A program made the position numbers and the translations under genes. Shown here piece by piece: positions 17,101 to 24,675 of a stretch of 39,393 bases of DNA; position 1 is the first letter of the stretch; every line of letters begins with the position of its first letter. The notes below the pieces were generated by a model that saw only the letters and a list, made by a program, of their open reading frames with translations, searched no databases and was not told the DNA's origin. Source of the stretch: Roseibacillus sp. (GTDB taxonomy: Bacteria > Verrucomicrobiota > Verrucomicrobiia > Verrucomicrobiales > Akkermansiaceae); contig JAPKFB010000047.1 of NCBI GenBank assembly GCA_028821775.1, forward strand, positions 1 to 39,393, given 5' to 3'.

Positions 17101-20100
17101 ACAACTGGGACTCGTTACCGAATCGGTTCAGCAATTGGCTACCCAAGTCGATCTTTGCCGCGACCAAATCGCCGCCATCTGGTCGGGCTCGGATGCGGCG
17201 CCGGACAACGCCGAGCTGGAACAGAATGGCATTTTCTTCAATCCCAGTTCGATTCTGCCGGACTACGGGATTGCCTTCGTCTACCCAGGCTCCGGAAACC
17301 ACTACCCCAATATGGGGCGTGAGCTTGGCCTCCAGTTCCCTCAGATCGTTCGCCGACTCGACCGCGAGAACGACCACCTCGCAAGCCAGATGGCACCCCA
17401 CATGTTCTGGAACGAGCAGAGCCTCAAGACCATCAACCAGGATCACCACTCCATGATCTACGGCCAGGTCGCCCTCGGCACGATGGTCACGGATATCGTG
17501 GAGCAAAGCGGCATTCACCCCAACGCCGTCATTGGCTACAGCCTGGGTGAAACCGCGGGACTGTTCTCAACCCGCGCCTGGAAGGATCGCGACGAGATGT
17601 ATCGTCGCATGAAGGAGGGAACGCTCTTCAGCACCGATCTGGCTGGCCCCTGCAAAGCCGCGCGCAAGGTTTGGGGCGTTCCCGATTCCGAGCCAATTCA
17701 TTGGAAACTCGGCGTGGTTACCTGCTCCTCGGAAAAGGTCGGCGCGCTTCTGAGTCACTATTCCAAGGTCTACCTTCTCATCGTCAACACCCCCGAGGAG
17801 TGCGTCATCGGGGGTGACGCCGATGGCGTGGACGAAGTCGTCAGGCGACTCAAGTGTCACTGGTATCCGATCGACGGAGTCACCACCGTTCACTGTGACG
17901 TGGCCAAGCCGGTGGAGAAGGCATACCACGACCTGCACATCTTCCCCACCAATCCTCCGGCGGGAGTGCGCTACTACAGTGGCGCCTGGGGAAAATCCTA
18001 CGACGTCAGCAGTGAGACCGCCGCCGCCTCCATACTCGCCCAAGCCTTGGACGGCGTGAATTACCCCAAGGTGATCGATGCCGCCTACGACGACGACATC
18101 CGCACCTTTCTCGAGATGGGACCAGGCGCGAGTTGCAGCCGCATGATACCCAAGATTCTTGGCAATCGCCCCCACCTCGCGATCTCGGCCTGCTATCCCA
18201 GCCCGAGCGAAAACCACACCTTCCTCCGCTTCCTCGGAAAACTGATCGGGCACCAATTTTCGATGAACCTTGATTTCCTATACGGCGCAGAGCCCGCGCG
18301 GGGCCCTTCGGGCGAGGAGGAGCAGGAGGTTGCCAAAATCTCCGCGCCCCTCGGTGGCAAATCCTTCAAGGTCTCCCCTCCCGATCGAGATCATTCAGAC
18401 CCTGTCCTCTCCCCCCTCCCACCAGTTTCTCCCCTCGCGGAGGTAGCCTCCCGCGAGCCTCACCCTGTGGAGAGGAAACCGGTCACGGAACGATGGGAGA
18501 ACTCGCCATCCAGGCCCCTGAAACACTCGTTCGCGCCCTCCCCCGAAAGTGATGATCTTCTCGTGGCGCAACTTGCTCGGACCGCCAAAGCCCAAACTCT
18601 GGCTCACCAACAATTCCTCATCTTTTCCGATCACCTGCAGAGATCAATGACGCAGGTCATGGCCGATCAGATGTCTCTCCTGGCCCAGTTGCCGCCAGAG
18701 CACAGGCCCCCTCCCCTCCTGCACAATCTCGAACTTCCGCAGGCTGTCCCCAAAAGCGCTGAACAGCCGGTGGCTTTCGATCGCGAAGCCTGTTTTGAAA
18801 TCGCGATTGGTAAACTCGCCAAGGTCTTGGGAGAGGAGTTTTCCGAGATCGATTCACATCCGACCCGAGTGCGTCTTCCCGACAGTCCACTCATGCTCGT
18901 CGATCGCATCATCTCGATCTCCGGCGAATCCCGCTCCATGACCCATGGCAATCTGGTCACCGAGCATGATATTTATTCCGACGCCTGGTACTTGGATTGC
19001 GGCACCATCCCCACCTGCATCGCAGTGGAAGCGGGACAGGCCGACCTCTTTCTGGCCGGATTCCTCGGCATCGATTTCCAGACCAAGGGACTTGCGGTCT
19101 ACCGACTCTTGGATGCCGAGATCACCTTCCACCGTTCGCTCCCCGGCCCCGGCTCGATCATCAACTACGAAATTCACATCGATGAATTCTTCCGGCAAGG
19201 CTCCACTTGGCTCTTTCGATTTCATTATGACGGCACCGTCGATGGCGAGCCCTTGTTGAGCATGCGCAACGGGTGCGCCGGCTTCTTCACCGCCCAGGAG
19301 CTCGCCGACGGCAAGGGGATCGTTCACACCAAACTCGACCTCCGACCGCTCCCCGGCACCCTCCCGGCAGACTGGAAGGAACCAGCTCCCCTCCAGAAAG
19401 AATCCCTCTCAGACGATCAACTGAACGCGCTTCGGGACGGAGATCTCGCCGCCTGTTTTGGCGATGAGTTCAGCGGTCTGCAGATCCAGCGTCCCCTCAC
19501 CCTGCCGGGGGGGCGCATGAAGCTCGTCGATCGCGTTCTGGAGATCGAGCCCAAGGGCGGACGATTCGGACTCGGCATGATCCGGTCCGAGGCCGATATC
19601 CATCCCGACGATTGGTTCCTCACCTGCCATTTTGTCGACGACAAAGTCATGCCCGGCACCTTGATGTACGAGTGCTGCCTGCACACTCTGAGAATTTTTC
19701 TCCTGCGCATGGGCTGGGTCGGAGAAGTCGAGAACCTGACCCACGGTCCCATTCCCGGCGTCACCGGCAAGTTGAAATGCCGGGGACAGGTCACCGAAAC
19801 CACCCGCAGGGTGGTCTACGAGATTTCGATCAGGGAGCTGGGCTATCGCCCGGAACCATACGCCATCGCCGATGCCTTGATGTATGCCGATGGCCGTCCC
19901 ATTGTGGAGATGCTCGACATGTCCATCCGGTTCGAAGGCTGGACCCGCGAGGGCATCGAGTCTCTCTGGCATGCCCGCTCAAGTGAGAGCGCGGCCCCGA
20001 TCCGGAAGGCCCCACTCTTCGACAACGAGAGCATCCTCGCATTCGCGATCGGCAAACCGTCGGACGCCTTTGGGGCGCCCTACCAGGTCTTCGACCAGGA

Positions 20101-21091
20101 TCGAGTCATCGCCCGTCTGCCCGGCCCGCCCTACAAGTTCCTCGATCGCATCATGGAGATTGAGGGCGAGCCATGGAAGATGCAGGCGGGCGGCAAGATT
20201 GTGGCGGAATATGACGTCCCCCCGGACGAATGGTATTTCGCCGAGAATGTGCAGGGCGACATGCCCTTTTCCATCCTCCTGGAAATCGCCCTCCAACCTT
20301 GCGGCTGGCTCGCCGGCTACATCGGCTCGGCCCTCACCAGCGAGGTCGATCTTTCCTTCCGCAATCTCGGCGGCAAGGCGACCCAGTTCTTCCCGATCTA
20401 CCCCGACGCCGGGGCCCTCTCGATCCATGTCCATATCACCCAGGCATCCAGCTCGGGCGGCATGATCATCCAGCACTACGACTACGAAGTCCATTCGAAG
20501 CAGGGACTCGTCTACCAGGGAACTACCAATTTTGGATTCTTCTCGAAGCAGTCCCTGGCGCAGCAAGTCGGCATTCGCGAGGCGACCCTCTATCTCCCCG
20601 CCCCCGAAGAATTGAATCGGGCCAAGAGTTTCGACTATCCCGAAGGCGATCTCTTTCCAAAGGAACGGATGCGCATGATCGATCGCATTGAATCCTACGT
20701 CGTCGACGGTGGATCCAAGGGTCTGGGATTCCTCCGGGGCACGAAAACAATCGACCCCGACGATTGGTTCTTCAAAGCCCACTTTTACCAAGATCCGGTC
20801 TGCCCGGGATCCCTCGGTCTCGAATCGTTCCTGCAACTGCTCAAGGTCGTCATGGCGGAACAATTTGACCTTGGGGAAGCCGGACGGATTGAAACCATCG
20901 CCACCGGAGAGCCCCATGAGTGGACTTACCGCGGACAGATCCTCCCCACCGACAACCTGGTCACCGTCGAGGCGACCATCACTGAAATTGACTCTGAAAA
21001 CCGCCTCCTCCGCGCCGACGGATACCTCTCCGTGGACGGCCGGATCATCTACGGCATGAAGAACTTTACCGCCGCCTATCGTGACGCCTGA
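14123..21091 (+). CDS. pfaC: PfaC-type synthase with built-in AT (KS-CLF-AT-psiDH-DH-psiDH-DH)
   Basis: This is a 2322-aa synthase subunit. The first ketosynthase is intact (Cys193 in 'DAACASSLYA', His327 in 'ECHATGT', His367 in 'VGHLLTGAG'). The second is a chain-length-factor-like unit in which the Cys position is Glu ('QGEEASGIRALEAG', near 668). An acyltransferase follows, with 'FVYPGSGNHYPNMG' and Ser1140 in 'GYSLGETAG'; it resembles the AT otherwise found in PfaB. After a Pro-rich linker and a helical segment (about 1476-1525) come four FabA-like hot-dog units. Units 2 and 4 have the catalytic His ('CHFVDDKVMPG', His1836; 'AHFYQDPVCPG', His2220). Units 1 ('WYLDCGTIPT') and 3 ('WYFAENVQGDMP') lack it. 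This is the pseudo-DH/DH pairing of PUFA synthases. ATG 14123 overlaps the pfaA stop (ATGA). No terminal acyltransferase domain is present, unlike myxobacterial Pfa3. Confidence 0.94.
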   Translation: MMKFESIAIVGVGGVFPKASNLSQYWELIDHGVDTSSVVPAGRWALAPEDVVDPSGIMPDKVYTDRGCFIQDLNLNLDGLAISREFVHELDEVYRVLLYAGRQAWLDTQSHETIDRHRTGVIVGNIALPTNGASALCEEVFETEFEEQILGSRARPSKRATEPLNRYVTGLPAGILARALGLGCGSYTLDAACASSLYAIKLAADELRSGRTDVMLSGGLSRPDCLYTQMGFSQLRALSKSGQCTPFDQSADGLIVGEGAGLVVMKRLPDALRDGDHIYATIEGIGLSNDIEGNILAPSSEGQIRAMRMAYESAGWNPNQVDLIECHATGTPIGDAVEFNSLKELWSSLEWDSGQCVLGAAKSNVGHLLTGAGGAGLIKTLLAMKHGTLPPIANFSEAGGEIDLVESPFSVLTQSRAWQRRSPDTPRRAAVSAFGFGGINAHVLVEEWREEAPRAVSRPKNPPENTISKVAIVAIDAAFGEWDTLTAFQERVFGKREGTAEPSRNWWKIPQSKWFKNSDLGEHPFSGYYLSDLKVPINQFRIPPKELEEMLPQQLLMLKVAAGALDDLQSDTREPNRTGVFIGIGLDLNATHFHFRWSLLNKARQWNEELELNLNEEELSDWVDTLRNAAGPALNANRTMGALGGIVASRLAREFRIGGPSHTLQGEEASGIRALEAGVRALQNKELDHALVGAVDLAGEIRSVLGAHGRRPYANSEKIVPFSRDSAGTIPGEGAVALVLKRVEDAIADGDRIYSVIEGIGSAVGGECEAVHPREQTYLDALDRAYQEAEIDPASVSYIEAHGSGNEQEDKVEASALKSFFKRDHHERPIRVSSCMGFIGHTGAASGLASIAKACLSLYQEVIPGIPGHDRAQSHFDSTASLASSPRAQYWLRDRKSNLRRAGVSSFSVDGNCTHVVLHAYENPSNPEVQREKSRPLGSIPGALFVVAGENAARIEEQLDLLAERAEKCRGMGIETFAREWRQSQNHSNSGGKQLGLVTESVQQLATQVDLCRDQIAAIWSGSDAAPDNAELEQNGIFFNPSSILPDYGIAFVYPGSGNHYPNMGRELGLQFPQIVRRLDRENDHLASQMAPHMFWNEQSLKTINQDHHSMIYGQVALGTMVTDIVEQSGIHPNAVIGYSLGETAGLFSTRAWKDRDEMYRRMKEGTLFSTDLAGPCKAARKVWGVPDSEPIHWKLGVVTCSSEKVGALLSHYSKVYLLIVNTPEECVIGGDADGVDEVVRRLKCHWYPIDGVTTVHCDVAKPVEKAYHDLHIFPTNPPAGVRYYSGAWGKSYDVSSETAAASILAQALDGVNYPKVIDAAYDDDIRTFLEMGPGASCSRMIPKILGNRPHLAISACYPSPSENHTFLRFLGKLIGHQFSMNLDFLYGAEPARGPSGEEEQEVAKISAPLGGKSFKVSPPDRDHSDPVLSPLPPVSPLAEVASREPHPVERKPVTERWENSPSRPLKHSFAPSPESDDLLVAQLARTAKAQTLAHQQFLIFSDHLQRSMTQVMADQMSLLAQLPPEHRPPPLLHNLELPQAVPKSAEQPVAFDREACFEIAIGKLAKVLGEEFSEIDSHPTRVRLPDSPLMLVDRIISISGESRSMTHGNLVTEHDIYSDAWYLDCGTIPTCIAVEAGQADLFLAGFLGIDFQTKGLAVYRLLDAEITFHRSLPGPGSIINYEIHIDEFFRQGSTWLFRFHYDGTVDGEPLLSMRNGCAGFFTAQELADGKGIVHTKLDLRPLPGTLPADWKEPAPLQKESLSDDQLNALRDGDLAACFGDEFSGLQIQRPLTLPGGRMKLVDRVLEIEPKGGRFGLGMIRSEADIHPDDWFLTCHFVDDKVMPGTLMYECCLHTLRIFLLRMGWVGEVENLTHGPIPGVTGKLKCRGQVTETTRRVVYEISIRELGYRPEPYAIADALMYADGRPIVEMLDMSIRFEGWTREGIESLWHARSSESAAPIRKAPLFDNESILAFAIGKPSDAFGAPYQVFDQDRVIARLPGPPYKFLDRIMEIEGEPWKMQAGGKIVAEYDVPPDEWYFAENVQGDMPFSILLEIALQPCGWLAGYIGSALTSEVDLSFRNLGGKATQFFPIYPDAGALSIHVHITQASSSGGMIIQHYDYEVHSKQGLVYQGTTNFGFFSKQSLAQQVGIREATLYLPAPEELNRAKSFDYPEGDLFPKERMRMIDRIESYVVDGGSKGLGFLRGTKTIDPDDWFFKAHFYQDPVCPGSLGLESFLQLLKVVMAEQFDLGEAGRIETIATGEPHEWTYRGQILPTDNLVTVEATITEIDSENRLLRADGYLSVDGRIIYGMKNFTAAYRDA

Positions 21092-22131
21092 TGAAATACG
21101 ATAAGGTAGAACTCACCGCCCTCGGTTACGAACTCGCCCCCGTGGTCGTGACTTCCGAGGAATTGGAAGGCCGCCTCGCGCCCATGTTGCGGAAACTTCA
21201 CGTTGCTGATGGGCAACTGGAGCACCTGACCGGCATCTTGGAGAGACGCTGGTGGACGCCCGATACTCCGGTCTCCCAAGGGGCTACTGCGGCCGCAAAA
21301 AAAGTTCTCGCCACCTCCGGAGTTCCCATCGCGGAAATTGGATCCCTGATTTACGCGGGAGTCTGTCGCGAACTTTACGAACCCGCCACCGCCTGCCGGG
21401 TAGCCGATGGCCTCGGGGTGAACAACTCCACCGCCGTCTACGATCTCAGCAACGCCTGCCTCGGCGTCCTCAATGGCATCCTCGATGTCGCCAACCGTAT
21501 CGAACTCGGCCAGATCCGGGCCGGCCTGGTGGTCTCCTGCGAATCTGCCCGCGAGATCAACGATGTCATGATCGAGCGCATGCTCCAGATGGAGGACATC
21601 AAACTATTCACCCTCGCCCTCGCGACCTTGACCGGCGGATCGGGCGCGGTCGCAGTCTTGCTCACCGATGGCAGCTTCAACGACAATCAGGGGCACCGCC
21701 TGCTGGGGGCCGCCACCCACGTTGCTCCCGAGCATCATGCCCTGTGCCGCTGGGGCATTGAAAAAGAGAACGGCGTCCATCGACCGTTCATGTCCACCGA
21801 TTCGGCCGCCGTCCTGAAACACGGCGTCAAATTGGGAAAGGAGACCTGGGATTCCTTTCTCACGAAGATGGACTGGTCAGTCGATGACATCGACCGTGTG
21901 ATCTGTCATCAGGTGGGATCCGGCCATCAGGATTCCATTCTCAAAACCTTCTCCCTCACTCCCGACAAGGACTTCACCACCTACGAACACCTCGGCAACA
22001 TGGGAACCGTCTCCCTCCCGGTGACTGCCGCCATGGCTGACGAACGCGGAATTCTCAAGCGAGGTGATAACGTCAGTTTCCTCGGAATCGGCAGCGGCCT
22101 AAATTGCATGATGCTCGGATTGAAATGGTAG
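21091..22131 (+). CDS. oleA: OleA, head-to-head acyl condensing thiolase
   Basis: The 346-aa product is a thiolase-fold, FabH-like enzyme of the OleA family. It joins two activated fatty acids to a 2-alkyl-3-ketoacid, the first step of long-chain olefin synthesis. Motifs are 'GVCRELYEPATACRVADGLG' (91-109), 'YDLSNACLG' with nucleophile Cys123, 'VICHQVGSG' with His273, and 'HLGNMGTVSLP' with Asn303. Glu97 lies 26 residues before the Cys, matching the unusual Glu117/Cys143 pair of Xanthomonas campestris OleA, which separates OleA from FabH. The Trp-rich 'GILERRWW' near 48-55 is also typical. ATG 21091 shares one base with the pfaC TGA, so translation is probably coupled to the synthase. That placement suggests that Pfa-made chains are its substrate. 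Confidence 0.93.
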   Translation: MKYDKVELTALGYELAPVVVTSEELEGRLAPMLRKLHVADGQLEHLTGILERRWWTPDTPVSQGATAAAKKVLATSGVPIAEIGSLIYAGVCRELYEPATACRVADGLGVNNSTAVYDLSNACLGVLNGILDVANRIELGQIRAGLVVSCESAREINDVMIERMLQMEDIKLFTLALATLTGGSGAVAVLLTDGSFNDNQGHRLLGAATHVAPEHHALCRWGIEKENGVHRPFMSTDSAAVLKHGVKLGKETWDSFLTKMDWSVDDIDRVICHQVGSGHQDSILKTFSLTPDKDFTTYEHLGNMGTVSLPVTAAMADERGILKRGDNVSFLGIGSGLNCMMLGLKW

Positions 22132-23018
22132 TCAGCTCCACACTTTACCCCTTCCAAGGTTCCTATCTGGACCTGGGCGGCAACCGGCTTCATTACCTGG
22201 ACGAAGGCAGCGGGGAACCGCTCGTCATGCTCCACGGCAATCCGACCTGGTCCTTCTATTACCGCAATCTGGTCACTTCGGTCAGTGACCGCTACCGCGC
22301 CATCGTTCCGGATCACATCGGCTGCGGCAAATCCGATAAGCCCGACCGGGATTCCTACCCCTACACCCTCAAACAACGGGTTGCCGATCTCGAAACCTTG
22401 CTCGAGAGCCTCGAAATCAAGGACAGCATCACCCTGGTCCTCCACGACTGGGGCGGGATGATCGGAATGGCCTATGCCACGCTCCATCCCGAAAAAATCA
22501 AGCGCATCGTCATCCTCAACACCGGCGCCTTCCCTCTTCCCAAAACAAAATCCCTTCCCTGCTCACTCTGGTTTTGCCGCACTCCCCTCCTTGGCCCCCT
22601 GCTGGTCCAGGGCGCCAATGCCTTCAGTCGCGCCGCGGTCCGTTGGTGCGCCACAAGGAAGCCGCTGACTCCCGATATTCGACAGGGATATCTCGCGCCC
22701 TACGATACTTGGAAAAACCGGATCGCGGTCTTGCGATTCGTGCAGGACATCCCGCTGCGACCCGGCGACGAGGGCTACGACCTCGTCCAGAGGGTGGAAG
22801 AGAACATGGCCCAGTTCCGCAAGATTCCCACCGTGATCTGCTGGGGAGAGAATGACTTTGTTTTCGACCACCATTTCCTCAAGCAGTGGACCGAGCATCT
22901 CCCTGAGGCCCAGGTTCATCGCTTTCCCGAGGCCGGTCACTTTGTCATGGAAGATGCGCGTGACGAGGTCATCGAGATCGTCAACCAATTCCTCAAGAAC
23001 AACCCCCTCCATGAGTGA
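22125..23018 (+). CDS. oleB: OleB, beta-lactone decarboxylase (alpha/beta hydrolase)
   Basis: The 297-aa product is an alpha/beta-hydrolase of the haloalkane-dehalogenase-like OleB family. OleB removes CO2 from a 3,4-dialkyl beta-lactone to give the cis-olefin, the last step of the pathway. The oxyanion motif is 'LHGNPTWSFYYRN' (36-48). The nucleophile is Asp108 in 'VLHDWGG', with Asp instead of the usual Ser. The catalytic His272 is in 'FPEAGHFVMED'. 'PDHIGCGKSDKP' is also characteristic. ATG 22125 is chosen because it gives the normal N-terminus; it lies inside the end of oleA (7-base overlap). A TTG at 22104 is in frame but adds only oleA-encoded residues. Its stop overlaps oleC by 8 bases. 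In some bacteria oleB and oleC are fused; here they are separate. Confidence 0.92.
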   Translation: MVVSSTLYPFQGSYLDLGGNRLHYLDEGSGEPLVMLHGNPTWSFYYRNLVTSVSDRYRAIVPDHIGCGKSDKPDRDSYPYTLKQRVADLETLLESLEIKDSITLVLHDWGGMIGMAYATLHPEKIKRIVILNTGAFPLPKTKSLPCSLWFCRTPLLGPLLVQGANAFSRAAVRWCATRKPLTPDIRQGYLAPYDTWKNRIAVLRFVQDIPLRPGDEGYDLVQRVEENMAQFRKIPTVICWGENDFVFDHHFLKQWTEHLPEAQVHRFPEAGHFVMEDARDEVIEIVNQFLKNNPLHE

Positions 23019-24675
23019 CTCCCCAGAGCCAGTCAACATCGCCTCCCATCTGCCGGCCATGGCTCGGCAGCAACCCGATCGCCAGGCTGTCGTCTTCCCC
23101 CATGGTCACGACAAGTCCGGTCGCGTCAGTTACACCCATCTCACCTTTCGCCAACTCAACGAAGAAAGCGATCGCATTGCCGCCGGACTGATCGACTACG
23201 GCATCACGCGCGGCATGCGAACCGTTCTGATGGTGACTCCGAACCTGGATTTTTTCGCGCTCACCTTTGCGCTCTTCAAAATCGGAGCGGTCCCCGTCAT
23301 GATCGATCCAGGCATGGGGATCAGGAATCTCGGCACCTGCCTGCAGGAAGCCGAACCCGAAGCCTTCATCGGAGTACCTAAGGCCCATCTCGCCCGCTGC
23401 CTCTTCCGGTGGGCCCAGGGCACGCTCAAACTCCTCGTCACCGTCGGACCCAAACTCTTCTGGGGCGGGAAATCACTGGCCGCCATTCAGCGTCTGGCAG
23501 GCACCGCTCACGATTTCAAGATGGCCACAACGCAGGAAGGGGAAGTGGCCGCCATCCTGTTTACCAGCGGGAGCACGGGCGTCCCCAAGGGCGTCATCTA
23601 CACCCATGGGATCTTCGACAGCCAAGTGAAGAAACTGAAGGAGATCTACAGCATTCAGCCCGGTGAGATCGATCTGCCGACCTTCCCGTTGTTCGCGCTC
23701 TTCGCGCCCGCCCTGGGAATGACCGCCATCATCCCCGATATGGATGCCACCCGCCCGGCCGACGTCGACCCCCGCATGATCGCCGAGTGCATCGAAAACT
23801 TTGGTGTCACCAACATGTTCGGCTCCCCCGCCCTCATCAATAGCGTGAGCCGATACGGGGTTGCGAACGGATTGCAGTTTGCCTCCTTGAAGCGCGTCAT
23901 CTCCGCCGGTGCGCCCGTCAGTTCCACCGTTCTCGAGCGCTTTTCGAAAATGCTCGGACCCGACGCCCAGATCTTCACGCCCTACGGAGCGACCGAAGTC
24001 CTTCCCGTGACCTCCATCGGCAGTCACGAAATCCTCAAAGACACCACCGCGCGCACCAACAAAGGCGGCGGCGTCTGTGTCGGAAAACCGGTCGAGGGAA
24101 TCGAGCTGAAAGTGATCCGAATTACCGATGAACCGATTGCGGATTGGTCCGATGAGTTGGCCTTGCCCACGGGGCAAATCGGAGAAATCGCCGTCAAGGG
24201 CCGGAACGTCACCCGCGAATACTTCAATCGCCCTGAATCCACAAAACTCGGCAAGATCCCTGATCCGGCCCACGGTGGATTCTATCACCGCATGGGAGAT
24301 CTTGGTTACCAGGATGATACCGGCCGGGTCTGGTTCTGCGGCCGCAAGGCCCATCGCGTTCTCGTCGACACCGGCACCCTCTTCACCATCCCTTGCGAGG
24401 CCATCTTCAACACTCATCCCAAGGTCTTTCGAACCGCTCTGGTCGGAGTGCAACGAGAGGGAAGGACCGAACCGGTTCTCTGTGTCGAGTTGGAGACGGA
24501 CTCTCGCGACCATTCTGAAGATCGCCTCGCCGAGGAACTTCTCGAAATCGGCTCCAATTACCAGATCACGAAGGGCATCAAAACGATCCTTTTCCATCCC
24601 GCTTTTCCCGTCGACATCCGCCACAATGCGAAAATATTTCGTGAGAAACTCGCCCTCTGGGCCCAGCAACGATGA
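23011..24675 (+). CDS. oleC: OleC, beta-lactone synthetase (AMP-ligase fold)
   Basis: The 554-aa product belongs to the acyl-adenylate-forming superfamily. The P-loop-like 'ILFTSGSTGVPKGV' is at 182-195, 'TPYGATEVLPV' near 323 and 'MGDLGYQDDTGRVWFCGRKAHRV' from 428. 'GMRTVLMVTPNLDFFAL' and 'YFNRPESTKLGKI' are typical of OleC. OleC uses ATP to close a 2-alkyl-3-hydroxy acid into a beta-lactone, which OleB then decarboxylates. ATG 23011 is chosen over the upstream in-frame codons (open to 22852) because those encode low-complexity residues antiphase to oleB, while homology begins at 'NIASHLPAMARQQPDRQAV'. The start lies within the end of oleB and the stop overlaps the oleD start (ATGA). Confidence 0.93.
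   Translation: MSDSPEPVNIASHLPAMARQQPDRQAVVFPHGHDKSGRVSYTHLTFRQLNEESDRIAAGLIDYGITRGMRTVLMVTPNLDFFALTFALFKIGAVPVMIDPGMGIRNLGTCLQEAEPEAFIGVPKAHLARCLFRWAQGTLKLLVTVGPKLFWGGKSLAAIQRLAGTAHDFKMATTQEGEVAAILFTSGSTGVPKGVIYTHGIFDSQVKKLKEIYSIQPGEIDLPTFPLFALFAPALGMTAIIPDMDATRPADVDPRMIAECIENFGVTNMFGSPALINSVSRYGVANGLQFASLKRVISAGAPVSSTVLERFSKMLGPDAQIFTPYGATEVLPVTSIGSHEILKDTTARTNKGGGVCVGKPVEGIELKVIRITDEPIADWSDELALPTGQIGEIAVKGRNVTREYFNRPESTKLGKIPDPAHGGFYHRMGDLGYQDDTGRVWFCGRKAHRVLVDTGTLFTIPCEAIFNTHPKVFRTALVGVQREGRTEPVLCVELETDSRDHSEDRLAEELLEIGSNYQITKGIKTILFHPAFPVDIRHNAKIFREKLALWAQQR

Noticed and set aside
22852..23010. Extended start for oleC inside oleB
   Set aside because: The residues added are Ser/Arg-rich products of reading oleB out of phase; OleC homology begins right after ATG 23011.
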